The notes: a model not told the origin generated them from the sequence alone. DNA of 64,000 nt from Lineus longissimus (GCF_910592395.1 NC_088316.1:744001-808000), one strand, 5' to 3'. Shown: positions 1-36,855, counted from the first letter of the stretch. A program made the numbers and translations.

Positions 1-3000
1 TCGACCACCACGAAACATCTCTCAATGAGGTCCATAGGCCGAAAACGGGCATAGGAAAATAGACGTAACGACAACACTTTGAACTTGATATTTAATGCAT
101 CGGAGGGAAAACTACTTTGAACCATGGGTTTGTGAACAAATGGAAGAGAGAAGGGTATCCGAAATGACAGAAATAAATATTTACCAAAACCTATTCCATC
201 CTTGCTGTCAGCGGTCTCGGGGCTTCACAAATAGCGAGTCGCATCTGAACACATTTCGCAGATCCATAGCATTAGCCGGCATCCAGGAACGAACTGGTGT
301 TTTTTGTGAACCGGTGAAGAACTGTGCCAACGTTATGTTCGTCTTTATAAAGTAATTGGCGAGTCGCGTTTTGTAAATACGCATTGCTTTTATGCTCTTT
401 GTGACTGACGTATACTCAAACAAGAAATAAGTCATATATGTATAGAGCATCCAGTGATCTTTCGTAGGAAAATTTATAGCTTGTGTCACTCATCTCTGCT
501 CGAATGATTTTGTGGTAATTGTGATAGTTTTGAAAGGAAGACAAGTCTTCGGACAGGTTGGTGACTTAGCGCTCGCGATTGGGACTTCACGCATCCTCGG
601 ACGCTTCCTGGTCGGCGTGATGTTGACGCCTCAGGCAACGAACTTTGAAATGATTTATATGAAAACATTTCATAGTTAATGAAAAATCTCAAATGCAAAT
701 TGTGTCTTGTTAATGTCTAACTTTGAACAGCTGGGCCTAGTTGTGACATATGCGGAGCCGGTCCCACTTTTTACATTACCTTTAATCCGTTCGTGAGACT
801 TAACAAATCCGCCATTCTCAGCTTCCATAAACGAAGGATCATCAATGGCAAATTGGCTTCTCTTCAACCCAAGATTCGAGCCGTCGCAAAATCGAGCATG
901 AAATACGAAATTATTCCAGCTGAATATTGTCCGAAGGAGTTGTCCAAGTTAAGTGCACACCCGAGGCCCTATCAGCGTCCTCAGTTAGTTACACACGCTC
1001 CGCAAGTCAAAATCATGTTCAACTCATGTAGTCAAACAGATGTCCATCCAACTATAAAGTGTCTTCATCCGCCGACATCCAACTGAAGACAGAGCTGACG
1101 AAACGTTGTCTTTTCTAACTGGTTGTGACAGTGTCCCGTCGAAGTCCTTCGTTAAATCAACCAGCCCTTCTGTACTAAAGTCAAGGCAGACCAGTGATGT
1201 GACGGAGGAGGTTGATTACTGAATTCCAAATCAATACATGTGTCCCGGATTTTCCGACTAGTGGATGGTTGTGACCGTAGGCCTACCTCAGAATGTCCCT
1301 GGTCAACGTTAAACCGTCCAGAACGGTAAAAAGTAGGCCCACGCGGCAATAAAAGGAAACCTACAGTTCTTTTACATAGATATTTATTTAGAAAAACAAG
1401 GCAATTGAATTGTTTTATAGATTGTTTTATTCACCTACCGTAGGCCCTTCTTAACAGGCATGGAATAAGATAAGCAGTAAACCAATTAAGCCAAGTAGGA
1501 TTTGTAAAAAAAACGCGACCAAATCTTTTAAGAAGATTAATTTTGCTCGATGAAAAATTAAACATTGACTTTTTGCGATAAATTAACGCTGTGACGTCAC
1601 GCACTTTCGTCTTACTCGTTACACAGTGTACCCTTTAATACGCCTTGTTACATCTTGTTTACTTTTTAAATTATGTTCAGTTTTTATTGTCTTTTTATTG
1701 ATGTGAAAGATTTCGATGACGTGGGTCTGAGGTCGGAACTACAAGGCTTCCTTAATATTTGTCGGCTGTCTACTGACAGTAGTGTGAACAAGGCGTGTTG
1801 TTGCCTTAAACTAGAAATGGGCAGGTCCTCCAGGATAGAGAGGTTTATTTCTTACATTAAAACACGTTTTCATACTATATTGTGTTGATTTGAAAGATAA
1901 AATAGTCGAATTTCGTTCATAAGACTTCGAGTTGAAAGGTTTTTGTCAATAAGGTCTGCATATCAAAAGGCGAGGGAGGGGAGTTGTCTTTATAAAGGAC
2001 AACTGAAGACAGGTGTGGGATAAATGATAGTCCTCAAAGAAGGTGTCCCAGTCACAAAAGTTTCGTGGGGTCGCTAGAATTCTGTCACACCGATCAAAGC
2101 ACTCCTCTCATTTCCTGGTCTCGTGGTTGTGACATTGTCTTCATCAGACCAGTTTGGGTACAGCATCCACATCAAGCGTATGTATCGTTCGGGACACCCT
2201 GTATAGCTCCTTATCAAGTACATCTTGTCTTTGACCTGGATGGACGGCTGGTTATTCAGGGCGTCCCAACCTCCAGTGGGTTGTTCTCATCCAGAGGAAG
2301 ACAGTATTTACTTCGCCAACAACTATAAGATGTACTTGCTGAAAAGCTCCGTGTATCTGCTATTCATGGTCTACCGAAAGGCAGAGTAGGTTGTTCCCAT
2401 TCAAGGCCGAGATAAACTGGTTGGACAGCTGGTTATGAAGGATGTCTAAAAAGACAGTAGGTTGTTTTCCGACAGGGACAAGACGTAGCTAAAGGATGTC
2501 CCAAAGAGCAGTCGGTTGTTCTCTTTAAGGGCAAGACGTAATGGATTTAGCTATACAGGGCATCCCAAAAGGACAGTAGGCAATTCTCCACCAAGGCAAA
2601 GATCTAGATATACTCTGTGGTGTGACAAAATACAGTAGTTGGCGTGGCGTGGGCGTGATGTACTGAATGAAGGCCCACGCCTAGTTTTTCAGGGTGTCTC
2701 AAATGACAGTAGGTTGTTCTCTTACAAGGGCGAAACATTATGTCAAGATGTACAGAGCTCCCTGTAACTGCTATTCGTGATCTCCCTAAGGACAGAGTTG
2801 GTCGTTTTCTTACAAGGCCGAGATGTCCTGGACGGACGGCCGGTTATTGTGTCTCAAAAGACAGAAGGTTGTTCTCTTACAAGGACAAGATGTACTTGTA
2901 TTCGCGGTTTCCCTCAAGACAAGATTGTAACCTTACATATGCGAGATGTTCTGGCTGGGCGGTTGGTTCTTTATGGCGTCCCAATTGACTTCAAGAAGAA

Positions 3001-4847
3001 GACAGTATTCATGTCGCCAACAAAGACAAAATGTATTGCTGAAGAGTTCCCTGTAGCTGCTACTGGTGGTGTCCCTGAAGGCAGAGTGGGTTGTTCTCTG
3101 TCCAAGATGTCCTGAATGGAGGACTGGCTTTTCAGGGTGTCTCTGAGGACAGTGGGTTGTTCTTCCTCAAGGACCCTGTGTGCTTGGATAGGTAGACAAA
3201 GAAGGATGTTCCCTTCCAAGGCGAGACGTCCTGGATGGATATTCAGGGTGTCTCAAAAGACAGAAGCTTGTTCTCCAACAAGGAATCCCTCTGACCGTTT
3301 GCGGCATATCTCGTGAGAGAAAGACACCAAAGTGAGTTCAGCACTGGTAGACATGGTAGATATGGGGTACATCTCTGTCCTTGAGCACTATTCGCTTTGT
3401 CTTTGTACTCTGAATGAGAGCCAATGCTTGTCGGTGGGACGGCCAGCTAGCTGTCTCTGGTTGTGAAGTGCTACTCATTGTGCTCTTGAAGACAGGCCTT
3501 GCCTGAACATTGAGACAATGCAAGTCGTGAACTTCGGAGCAGTCAACATTGTGACTTAGATGTTATTCCCAGTCTGGTTGAGAATGGGTACAGTTTGTTA
3601 CATGGTCTCCAGGATTCTCATGGTTGTGACTTGTCCCAGTCGGTCTGTATAAGTCACAACTCCACTACTCATAGGGAGATGCACCAGACTTGCCAGAGAC
3701 AATGTCACATCTTCTTCTTATTTCTCTTGAAGACATTGTCACATATCAACTGTGCCAAGTGTGTTTCCATCAAACAAAACCAAGAACTCCAAAAATTAAA
3801 ATACATCATTTCATTAAGATAAATTGTATGTACAAGTCTCTAAATTATCAAATGCATCAATGGTCGTGTTTATGTATACATCAAAAGCAGAGGTGAACTT
3901 TCAATCCAGTTGGGATATATTTTCTTTACCATGTGAAGGGAAAAGTCAACATTGGAACCACTTTAGGATACCTCTCTCTCAGCCAGGAGATTTCAAGAGA
4001 TAATTTCAGGTGCGAAAACTCCCAGGTACGGTATGCAGTAGCTTTCAGCTTTCACTTTTCTACTTTGTCCTCTTGCCTTGAACAGACTATTCATCTGACG
4101 GACAACTTCATTCCGCTAACGAGCGATTCGAATCATGGCAACCTGTGACAGGGCCATCAGAATATTTACCAATACTTGTCCTTTTTATCCATTTTCTCAA
4201 AACGCAACAAGCCGCTACTTCAGCCAGAACAGGTCCAATACAACATCATAAGATCTGAAGGACATCGAACAGTGCTGGGCCAAAACTACCAAACAAACAT
4301 TTTAACATTTTCAAATTGTATAAACTCAGTATAATGCGAATATCAAGCTTTCTTCAAACAAAACATACATGCGTTTTATCTCAAGACCTGTGAATGCAAT
4401 AGCAACAGTCAGATGCTACTACAATGTCCCCCTCCAGACACATTAACTTAAAAATAACAATAGAGGGCGTGAGAACCAGAGTCTACTGAAGTGACTTTCA
4501 ATTTTGAGAAAGATGCATCGGTACTGGGCCCTCAACTTCTGATTTTTCATGTAAAGGAAAGTGGAGTGCTGCCATCTATGAGGAAATGGATTAAACTACA
4601 CAAATGAGCCTCTGTCAGAGACAGACGTTGCTACATCAACTTTACTCATTTTCGACCAAATTGTCACTCAGTCGACTCAGGTTTTCAATGCCAATGTCCT
4701 CAATGTCAAGATGAGTGTCCCTTTCTAAAGGTAAAGTCATGGCGTCCTAAATGTTCAGGCATATGAACTCAACTGCAGAAGTCCATCACATTAAAGTTTA
4801 TGAATTCCTCCCAACGTATTACTGTAGAAATAGCTATCCTCCGTCGG
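1..4847. other. Non-coding region downstream of ZCCHC10
   Basis: No coding exon with convincing splice sites or family similarity was seen. The open frames here are short (under 130 residues) and show no recognisable domain. The part next to 4848 should include the 3' untranslated region of the minus-strand ZCCHC10 gene. A degenerate tandem repeat occupies roughly 2160-3330. Confidence 0.6.
2160..3330. repeat. Degenerate tandem repeat
   Basis: Phrases such as ACAGTAGGTTGTTCTC, ACAAGGACAAGATGTAC and GGTTATTCAGGGTGTC recur many times in the same order, with irregular spacing of about 60-110 bases and many substitutions and indels. It looks like an old tandem array that is no longer being homogenised, unlike the clean arrays further right. 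The short open frames in it are by-products of the repeat. Confidence 0.6.
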
Positions 4848-27291
<22,444 letters not shown>

Positions 27292-29749
27292 GATGACCAC
27301 GCTACAAGCAACGATAGCACAGCAGATCACCAGCCTCCCTTTTAGAGAATTCTACTCCCAATGAAGAATGCAACTGTTGTAGTTTTCTAGTGCATTTCTC
27401 ATCAATTTTGCAATGTGTCACCTCATGCTTCATGTACATGTAAAGCCTTAATTACAGAAACTATGTCAATCTAGAAGTAATTCTCCTCGATAAAAACTGA
27501 TGCATGCATATTAACGCCAGCTGTTTCAAGCCATCGTGTGCAGGCCATCGATTTACTGTCAGAGTCATTAGTGGTGTGTATTGAACAACAATCAAGGCTT
27601 GATGTGAACCAAACACTTGCTGCTTGGTGAAAGAAGCTGCCGAGGGGGGGTCTGCCGACAAGCTGCATAGGGGGGTCTGCTGATGTGTCGATAATCAAAA
27701 CTGTTGATAGGGCAAGAGTCAGGGGTCACTGTCCGTGCATCTTGCAATGGTGGAAGCAGTGACCACCTTTCTGGGGGTCTCCACCTCGCTGAGTCACAAC
27801 CAAAAACCTCTCTTAGTAAAATCAAGCCTTAGACATGTCAGACTCATAACAAGGTCCTTGTGTGGACTGGACATCTAACTTCAGCTTCCTCACTGTGACA
27901 AGGCTGTGTCAGCAAGGACCAATGTTCACGTTATCGAAGTAGAAATCAAAGCATACATCCCAACTTTTACCAGTTACCAGCAAAAAGCCTACGAATCAAA
28001 CCCACCATAGTGATCATGCAACCATAGCCAGAAACCAGAAAACCACGCTGATCCTCTGACATTGATGGTCATTGATTAGAACAGTCAACATGGCCAATGC
28101 AATCATGTTGCGAAGTTTGAAAAAACCAAACTTGGATATCCCAAGAGAGGAGAAGCTCATTCTTTGGCCGTTCCTAATCCGCATCCAATGATTGAGAAAC
28201 AAAAACGAATGACTGCAACATTCTGATATAGACCTCCTTCATCACAAAACCAACAAACCATAATATTGGTGCGCACGCTATTTTATATAATTTTTTTGTT
28301 TCTGACTGCATTAGTTTGCAATTTGAGATGAAATTGTGAACGTTTTTATTAATGTGTTAGTCACCAATCTACTGGAACAGTCATTAGAGGAGTCGGCGGA
28401 CTTTCCCAACAAAATTTCTGTCTTCTATTTGAGCCGATAGTCTAAGCCCACTACATCAACTCCATCAGGGCCAGAGAAACACAATGACAATCATCTAACA
28501 CATCAAAATGAAAAACGTTGATAGTACGTTGACTTATGCAATGTTGCTTGCCACTTCTCATCTCAACTGAGACCCAGCAGCAACATCTGACTCATAAAGG
28601 CTAGTGCTCGCCCCGATTCCAGACTAATAGCTCACTCGGGAAATCATAATAGAGGCAACTACGATTCAGCTCAGCTGCCAGTGACTGGAGCAATACAATC
28701 ATGATAGTCCAGCTCTTTACTGCTCCCTTAGGCTGCGTACCCAAAGACTATTGGCTTGTCAGATTTTTCTTGTTACGTCTTATGCTTGTGACGCGTGACA
28801 CACGAAATAGGTAACTGGATATCTAAACACTGCTTGAGCTGCACTGACAACACATCATCAAAGGACTGTTCTCCTGGCATGTACAGCAGTGTTCATCTTG
28901 TATAGAGTGAAAGAGGTGCGCATATGTATTCATAGGTTTGACCTGAACCATCATCACCGGCCACCAAATCATGGTCTGTCTTTAATACAGGAAACAACCT
29001 TCCAAATGTAGCTTAGCTAAACACCCCCCTTGTCTCAGTGGCTCACATGCCAGAGTCTGAGACCCACTCCCCCAAGGAGCAGGAACAGTACACGACAACA
29101 ATAATTTCATTCCACAAATAACCTGTTTTCAAATCCACAGACGATTCTAGATTTCTCCTTGAAATCATTCAATTACTACAATTTTCTACTACAATCAGCG
29201 ACCAATTTTCCCGATCAGACTGAGTTAGCTACTGCGTGTGTAAGCAGAAGTCAGTCTGTACGGAGATCATGCTCAGTAGGATGTGAGTGATGTTTGGCAG
29301 GCTACTCCCACCAAAAAGACCGCACTCTTGCATGAAGGCCGCCATTTACAAGATGGTCTATAACGCTTCATACCGACCTCTATAAGTTAAACGGCCATGT
29401 AGCATTTTCGCAAGTGCCCGACCATGGGCGATAGGATGATGTATCGTACAAGTCATTTTGCCAAAATGGTCGCATCTTTTTGTCACCAAGTTGAAAGCTT
29501 GAACTATGTACTGATATCTATCTATTTTGTCGCACGACAAACTCAATGGATTTTGAAATCAATTTTCAAATACCACTGTCATTGCTCTGTCATGCAAGTG
29601 GTTTTATTTTCCGATAAATGAATATCATGACATTTGTCTGATCATGGCATGCATGGCGAAAGCGATTATTTGCTCGCAATCAAAAGCCCTGCTCTGGCCT
29701 CCACCATGTTTATATTTGCAGGGGTAACTTACCCCCTGCTGCTGCACTG

Positions 29750-29912
29750 GAACCTCCCTTAGCCGACACCTCTCTATCAAAGACACCCTTTCTATCAAGG
29801 ACACAAAGTGGTTGTTTGCATTCAATTCGGCCTCTCTAATCATGATACCTCTTGAGGACTTGTCAGTCCCGAGGATGTCCTTAATAGAGAGGTTCTACTC
29901 TATCTTCGCTGA
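29750..29912. mobile_element. Dispersed MITE-like repeat, copy 2
   Basis: Starts with GGAACCTCCCTTAGCCGACA and CCTCTCTATCAA, and ends with CCGAGGATGTCCTTAATAGA and GAGGTTCTACT. The ends are thus imperfect inverted repeats. The middle shares GGTTGTTTGCATTCAATTCG and CTTGTCAGTCCCGAGG with 25275-25434. I recall similar sequence in several invertebrate genomes, but cannot check this here. Confidence 0.65.
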
Positions 29913-32789
29913 GCATTTTAGGAATGTGATATCGCCACTTGGCTATTTGCCGACACTGCCTGTGGCGATCCTCTGTCCATAATACCCTCTTTGAATTCCT
30001 TGCCATCTTGCCTCCGGCAAGCCACAAGATCAAGGCCATTTTTTGCGATTTTGCAGCATCATATTCCCACATGACAGCGGCAGATCCTGGAGACGGAAAG
30101 AGCGTTCACAGCTTTTCTCATACAATTCCAGGTGTGTTCCAAAATTTCAAAGATTTTTCATGATTTAGGGGAGGGGTGTGTGTCTGGCATGCCCCCCCCT
30201 TGGATCCATGCTTGCATGATATGACGTCTCATTTAATCATCATCTCCACGTACAGTATGTGGCTTTAGGAGTGGAGGGGAGGGGTTAGTCATACATGCAA
30301 CCTTGGTTCAAACTGAACTGTATTTTTAGATCTCATGCCAGGAAATAACGTATTGACGTGTACGTTTATCGAAGCATTTTTGGAGCACCCTAGATCCAAT
30401 ACAGCTCACATATATTGGAAAACTTCAGCAATATCGAAAGCACTTAACTCTATGGTTCATTTAAGTGTTACAGAATTCGCATCACGCAATCTCGTTGTGT
30501 TGAATTGATAAAAAAGTTATTTGCAACACAATGCAGTCTGCTCTTGTCATTTCGCTGCACTCACGAACAATTTTTGATTCAATTTCACTAAATTTTCAAT
30601 TGAAGAAATAAAGACGCATTCGATTGGATCATTCTTTAGATTTAGCGGAGCTCAGCCGATATGATGAGTGCATCAAGAATGTCACATTCAATTCCCGATT
30701 CTCTATTTCTAAGCAGATTATGCGGAAAATGAACTAATCAAATGAAATCGACATTTTGAGATTCCTAATCAGAAATTTATTTATAATGACCAATTAGGAA
30801 ATGAATGCCAAAGAATCTTCTTGAATATTTTTACAATGCAGTCCTAAGTGAACCTGTTTTATGTCGTAACGAATTTACGTGTGGCATATTTCTGATGGAA
30901 GCACTTTTTATTTCATGAAAAAATTCGAAGCGGTTCAAAAATTATAGTCTATTCCGTGCATGTTGCTTCAATAGTCCCGAGCACGTCTGCTACACTGCAC
31001 ACACTGGCCTTTCAGAAACGACAAAAAGTGTTGAAAATTTATGCTTTAATTAGCAAATTCCATCAAATTATCAAGAAACGACGCCCGCACACCAAGTACC
31101 ATCGTGAATCATCTTACGACTCTCACTAGCCTCGCTATCTCAACTACTGCAGTAACGGGCAATAAATGCAATCATCGTGCCGAACTGTTTTCTGACGATA
31201 CCATCAATCACTTGGGAATGTTTGGTTGTCTGATTAAGCCGAGGCGCGAAATTCCAAAGATTACCCGAACGTCCTGAATTGGCATCCTGATAGAAAACTT
31301 GGTGATTTATGACAACGGATCGATGAAACTTGGATAGACCCTGCTGGGCTCATTTCCTTGATCGTCCACGCTCAAGGAGATTGCGCCAACTAATTTCACC
31401 TGAATACACAGTCTGGAGCAGCTGAAAGAGTGAAAGAGGCGGGATCTATTGAGCAAAGTTAGTGAGATTTACAAAAGAAAATGATAGTCAACACTCTGAT
31501 GATGTTTTAGCTATGGAAAATGATATACATGTACTCATCAACGTATGGAAGAAGAATCAGACCAATGACGAGGCGAGACTTGCACCATAAACCAGGTGAA
31601 CCCTGGGAAAAAGAATAAGCTGATCTCGTCGCATCAAAACTCCTGCGAGACGCAAGGAAAATAATGTGGAATCAGAGAAAAATGATCAGTGATCTTGCAA
31701 GATGACCAACGATATCCCTGAACGCCTCTGGGAAAAAAAGAAACCACCAATTCCAACTGCGACGGATGGAACAATGCAGGAGCTCATGATACGAGGTCCA
31801 ATCTGGCCGCAATCAAGCAGATACAGAACTGGGTAAAAAATATTTGTGCTGCGGGATGGAAAATTGGTGTGAATTGATCCCAGAGGTTGATGAGAGCCAC
31901 AATCGAGGATGACAGTTTGCCGAATTTGATTGGATCATCTCATTCAGTCAGTGACGATTGCAATTTCGCACTGATTGGTCATGTTGTGCTCTCCCCGATT
32001 GATCTCAGGGATCGGTGCTGTAACAAGTGAACCATGGTATCTTGTTGACGAGATTGTGCTACATGTTTTTATGGTCCACATCACAGCTGAAATATCAACA
32101 ATATCGATTGGCCTTGTTCGCTAAGAGTTACTAAGACGATATTGTCAGAGGACAGTGTCTTCCCTTGCTTATGATTTATGCGTCAGATGCCAATTTTGTT
32201 GTGTTATACATTGAGGACAGTTTCCTTAGTTTCACAGTTGACAAAGGTAATTGGCCATTAGCCAAAGGTAATTGGGCAATGGCCACACTGGGAGCTTCCT
32301 TGAGTTAGCACGCAACACCAATACTTTAAAATCAATCACCAAACCAAAGTGGCTGACTCGATGGCCTAATATTTGCTGACCAAATGAAAAAGGAACCCAA
32401 CCAGCCAATGAGCAAATAGGACGACACTACTGGATGATCAGTCCAGTGGATAAACATTGATTTTCCCGAGAGAAGATGCAGATTACGGCCTTTGTCATAC
32501 TGTCAATTTCAGGCCACTCTTGATAAGGATGATGTGATGACTTCATGGTGATGACCTGAAAAGCAGTAAGCTTATTCACCGACTTTATCGGGTGACTGAA
32601 TATTGAAGAACTGACGCAAGTCAAATGCAGGTTACACACCCTCTGACAGACAGAATAAACCAAGGCTGCCCACCACCACTGACATGAGGCCACACCAAAT
32701 GTTTTTTTTACTGTAAGCCCTTTATTTCTGCAATTCCTCATTTTTTCAGGTATCACGCAAGGAGGTCAAAATGCAAAGATCAGAGACAT

Positions 32790-32870
32790 GACCACCATGG
32801 TCCCAGCAGGGGTTTGAACCCACAACCTCTGGATTATACACGACATGCACGAAGCCACACAAGTGGGACT
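32790..32870 (-). mobile_element. tRNA-derived SINE fragment
   Basis: On the minus strand the sequence reads AATCCAGAGGTTGTGGGTTC then AAACCCCTGCTGGGACC. The B box is GGTTCAAACCC (32811-32820 region). The AATCCAGAGGTTGTGGGTTC context is typical of tRNA-derived heads. A complete cloverleaf was not found. Confidence 0.45.
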
Positions 32871-34005
32871 TCTGAGGAATCAGACTTCACCCGTCTTTGG
32901 TTTGGAAACCTTGCCAAGTCATCGACATCACGAGTCATCACAAGACATCTACGTATCTGTAAGCCTTGAAAGAGAAATAAGAACTTCCTCACATTCATTT
33001 GGCCCGACGCTGCAGTGACGTCCATGACATCATATTCAATGACACTTGATGCTGTATCGTATATTGAAGATCGGCTATCGATTTGGAGATAACTAGGACC
33101 TAACGAGATACTTCACTAAGCAAACATCGATGGAGATATATTCACAATGGCGTGATGTGACAATACGCAGTAGATTGCAATACAGAATTGCAGATATCGG
33201 GAGATTTGTCATGTTTGTGGGTTACAATGAATGGCTTTTTTGTAAAAGTACTTTTTTTTAAAAGACGTCTATCAATCACACCCTTGGCGGAGACAAGACA
33301 ATCTCTCTCCTCATTTGGATAAAGAAAACTGCAAAGGAGCGATTTATATATGCTGTGACCACCCATTTTTAAACTTTGCTTCCTTAACATTTCACCAACA
33401 ACTAGTATTAGTAATCAAGATAGAATTATACTTTAGATTCTTCAGTGCTTGTTTTATACTTTGAAGTAATAGCGAAATATCAAATACAAAAAGCTGCAAA
33501 GCAAGACAGTGAGCCTTACCTGATACATAATCATGGGTGTGTCCAAACAGAATCAATTCAATTCCCTTGCAATAACTCCAAAGAAAAGTTACAACTTGTC
33601 AGTATGAAGTTTGAAGAACTAACTTGAATGTTGGTTAAGCTTCCCTTTACATGTGCATGTACAATGTAAATCGAGTACAATCAAAATGTGAAATCAGAAC
33701 TGATTAGACTTATCGTTATTAGACGACAATGAAGCACGCACGTCATGATATTGCTGAAGATATTCCCAAGTAAGTAGGACCAGTGCTGCCAGCTATTGAA
33801 GACGGGATGAATAAGAAGTGGCTTGGTGAATGACATCAGCAGCAGACAGGCAAACATGGCAGAGCTCTTGCTGTACCCCCTGTGGCCAAACAATGAACTA
33901 GCAGCCATGTAGCAATACATCTGTTTCTGCATCTCATCTTTGGACATGTTGATAAATGTGTCCGGGTCTTAGCGAGGCACTGGGTAAAAAACATGCTCTA
34001 CAATG

Positions 34006-34128
34006 CAATCCCCGATCGGAAATGACATACCCGTACTTTGATCACCTTCAACTATAAATCCATTGAACAGTGGCACTTATCATTTTATCAATTGATGACC
34101 TTTTCGGGGGCCGTGATCGGGATTGTAA
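34006..34128. mobile_element. MITE family A, copy 1
   Basis: Imperfect terminal inverted repeats (CAATCCCCGATCGG at the left, GATCGGGATTG at the right) surround a core with CAACTATAAATCCATTGAAC, AGTGG and GATGACCTTTT. A second copy at 51018-51150 has the same ends and core, so this is a dispersed non-autonomous element. No transposase is visible. Confidence 0.7.
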
Positions 34129-35388
34129 ACTTGTTTCAAGACATGACTGATTACCAGACGACGAGTCAATATGCACATTACCCGTGTGGTAGTGGCCAGT
34201 GTGGGCCTGAATTAAAAACAGAGACCCAAATAGCCTACCGGTAGGCGGAAGGCTACAGTAGGGTGGTCGCTAGCTGTCATGTAAGAAAAAGTGGCATTGA
34301 AGGAGCCGTATTTTCTGCACCAATAATGTGGACGGGCACAGTAGATTACAAGAGTCAAGATTCACAGAAATTCTACAGATCCCTCTAGGCACTAGATTCT
34401 CCCAATACAGCATCAGTATGGCAATATAGGGCCTACATACATGTAAATGTACCCATTCCATGGCCTGTACTGTGTGTGTACAAAATGTACACAGAGAATA
34501 AACCACCATCAACAAAACGCCATAAACACATCATTTCAACAATGATTGCAAATATTTAGGTATCAGAATGTTCTAGAATGACCAATGATTTTCACTGATC
34601 ACAATCGAATGATCAAAAGTCGAAGAAATCGGCCAAAAACTTACTTTCTTTTCAACAAATGTTGTCTCATGGAGGCAGACATCTTGGATTTTTCAAGGGG
34701 GCATCTCAGAATCCTCAAGTACGCCAATTTTCTAAACTCACGATATTTGAGTTTATAGACATTTCTATGACCTATTCATAATGGTTCACTTTCCAAAGTC
34801 TAAATATATTCAAACCTTATCATTATAAGGTTGAAATATCTTATGAGAAATGAGTATTTGGCTTTTGAAAAATATGACGAAATGTTTTATCAGTCCTAAT
34901 TTTCTACAAAACCAGCGGTGGTACTTAATTTAGCTGAGCACCAACAACCAGGAAATGAAAATTTTGGATGTGAATCTCAAAACCTTTATATTCTGACCAA
35001 TTATTGGCGAATACTGTAGTTTAAACCGTTGAATAGTCTGATAAACCAGTACAGCGTAAGTTGGTGTCATGAAGATAGGAACTATTGTGCTGAGGCATGT
35101 CAAATAGTCTCTCTGATCAAGTATTACTGACGGGCGGAGCCAACATGGAGCATGGGGGGGGGGGGGCAATGGTGTGTGTGTGCAGATGTCAAGAATCATC
35201 AGGGAGTTTCAGCTTGTTGCAGTAGGGCTGATGTTCCGGTATCGATTTTAACAGACATCCCTACCTACATGCCCGGCCTGAAACAAGAAGAATAAAAAAT
35301 AATGTTTGACTCAAACACTGTGCGAATTATTTACTTAAAGTTCTCTTCTTTTTCAGTTATCTTTGGTGTGAAAACTCACGAGAAAAAC

Positions 35389-36855
35389 ATGGCAGAAGAA
35401 CAACCTTCGGCGATCCCTGAAACTCAAACTGAAAACTGCAACACAGACCAGGAGGATGGCATGAACCTGATGAACCTGACTGACCTACCCGACCTGGTGT
35501 TAGTCAAGATCATGTCCTACCTAGGTTTCAACGATCTTTACAGTGCTGCTTTAACCTGTCAGAGAATGAATGAGATTATGAACCATCCAGCTGCTTGGTC
35601 CAAGATCAGGATGGACATTCTTTCAGATACTGATTTGCATAATGAGAACTTCAAGACGTCAAGATATCTTGCGATGACTGAGCGATATGGGGCATATTTC
35701 CAAGACCTGGAATTCTACTACACTGGATACTGTCAACCAATAAACCTGGACATCAAAGACTTGATTGACAAACTGAATTCGAAATGCCGACTGAAAAGTT
35801 TAGTCATATCGGTGTATTTTGTTGAGACTAAGCAATTCAATCATGCAAATTTCAATGTGTACAGATTGAAGGAGCATTATGATGCAGTTTGTTCCTTGGT
35901 TTCAACGTGCGAGCGTTTGAAATCCTTCAGTTTACGCAGCTGGCCTGCTCGTAAAGCGGAACCTGATAAAAATGAGATTTTAGAAGCGCTTTGCGCAAAT
36001 GAGCATAATAAGAAGCTGAGGAAGCTGCACATGTTTTGGCCCGATAGAACGGAGAAGAATTGGGTGGGTCTTCGGACAAATCAGACCAAGAAGCATGCAC
36101 TTGTGGTTGTTGAGCACTTCACTGCCCTGACTCACTTGAGTCTCCCGTCCAATATGATTAGCCAGGATCTTCTAGATCAGCTGGCGAAAGGCAATAGAGC
36201 TCGGCTTGAGAACATGAGAGTTCTGGTCGTCTTCTCAAACAGTGATGATAATCTTCAGATCCCTAGACTATCTTGGGGACCGTTGCATAGAGCTTGCCCC
36301 GAGTTAGAAGTTGAAGTTGTCTTCAACAGCCGGGTCCCAGAGTTTAACATGGCGCAGATGTTAAAGTCTGAAATGCCTGTGAGTGTTTTGTATTTCATGA
36401 AGTATGCTCGACTTGGTGCTGATGATATCAATGCCATGGCTGTCAAATATCAAAAGACCCTGAAGAAGTTTATAAGCTACTCTGATGATACTCTTGATGC
36501 TGATGTCGCTCTTCTTAGCCTTGTTGTGAACTGTACTCTTCTGCACACATTAATCTTTTACGGTCCGTTGAATTTTAAAACAGTGATGGAGTTGGCCGAG
36601 TCCAAGGGTAAGAAATGGTATCAGTTTGTCGTTAAGAATGATACAATAGATCTGAAGGCTAAGAAGCTCGATCCAGATCTAGTCCTAGGTTATGATGATG
36701 CGACTGGGCAGTATTACCAAGCTGATATGGTGCAGTGGGGGGACACGGATAAATCTCTGAAAGAAAAGGAAGAACGATTCAAAGTGATGGTTGAGTCTGT
36801 CACAGAGTCTATCGGTCGTTCTTGGAAACCATTTTCTGAGCCCAAATCCACTTGA
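35389..36855 (+). CDS. FBXO39-like: F-box protein, FBXO39-like
   Basis: A single coding exon encodes 488 residues. An acceptor (TTCTCTTCTTTTTCAG, ending at 35356) lies 32 bases before the ATG, so the in-frame upstream ATG at 35302 is probably intronic and I start at 35389. Residues 31-73 form an F-box (LPDLVLVKIMSYLGF...ALTCQRMNEIM...W), the module that binds Skp1 in SCF ubiquitin ligases. The rest resembles the leucine-rich C-terminal region of FBXO39/FBXO33, for example the LENMRVLVVF...ELEVEVVF stretch. Substrate recognition is inferred from the family; no substrate is known to me. The C-terminus is charged. A poly(A) signal follows at 37261. It converges with the zinc-finger gene on the other strand. 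Confidence 0.85.
   Translation: MAEEQPSAIPETQTENCNTDQEDGMNLMNLTDLPDLVLVKIMSYLGFNDLYSAALTCQRMNEIMNHPAAWSKIRMDILSDTDLHNENFKTSRYLAMTERYGAYFQDLEFYYTGYCQPINLDIKDLIDKLNSKCRLKSLVISVYFVETKQFNHANFNVYRLKEHYDAVCSLVSTCERLKSFSLRSWPARKAEPDKNEILEALCANEHNKKLRKLHMFWPDRTEKNWVGLRTNQTKKHALVVVEHFTALTHLSLPSNMISQDLLDQLAKGNRARLENMRVLVVFSNSDDNLQIPRLSWGPLHRACPELEVEVVFNSRVPEFNMAQMLKSEMPVSVLYFMKYARLGADDINAMAVKYQKTLKKFISYSDDTLDADVALLSLVVNCTLLHTLIFYGPLNFKTVMELAESKGKKWYQFVVKNDTIDLKAKKLDPDLVLGYDDATGQYYQADMVQWGDTDKSLKEKEERFKVMVESVTESIGRSWKPFSEPKST

Larger units (their letters stand above)
27292..35388. other. Intergenic region between ZCCHC10 and the F-box gene
   Basis: No coding exon was recognised. The longest open frame is 109 residues and has no visible domain. 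The region holds a second copy of the dispersed repeat (29750-29912), a tRNA-derived SINE fragment (32790-32870) and a MITE copy (34006-34128). One or more non-coding 5' exons of the F-box gene are probably here, because its coding exon begins right after a splice acceptor. A poly-G run lies at 35156-35166. Confidence 0.55.
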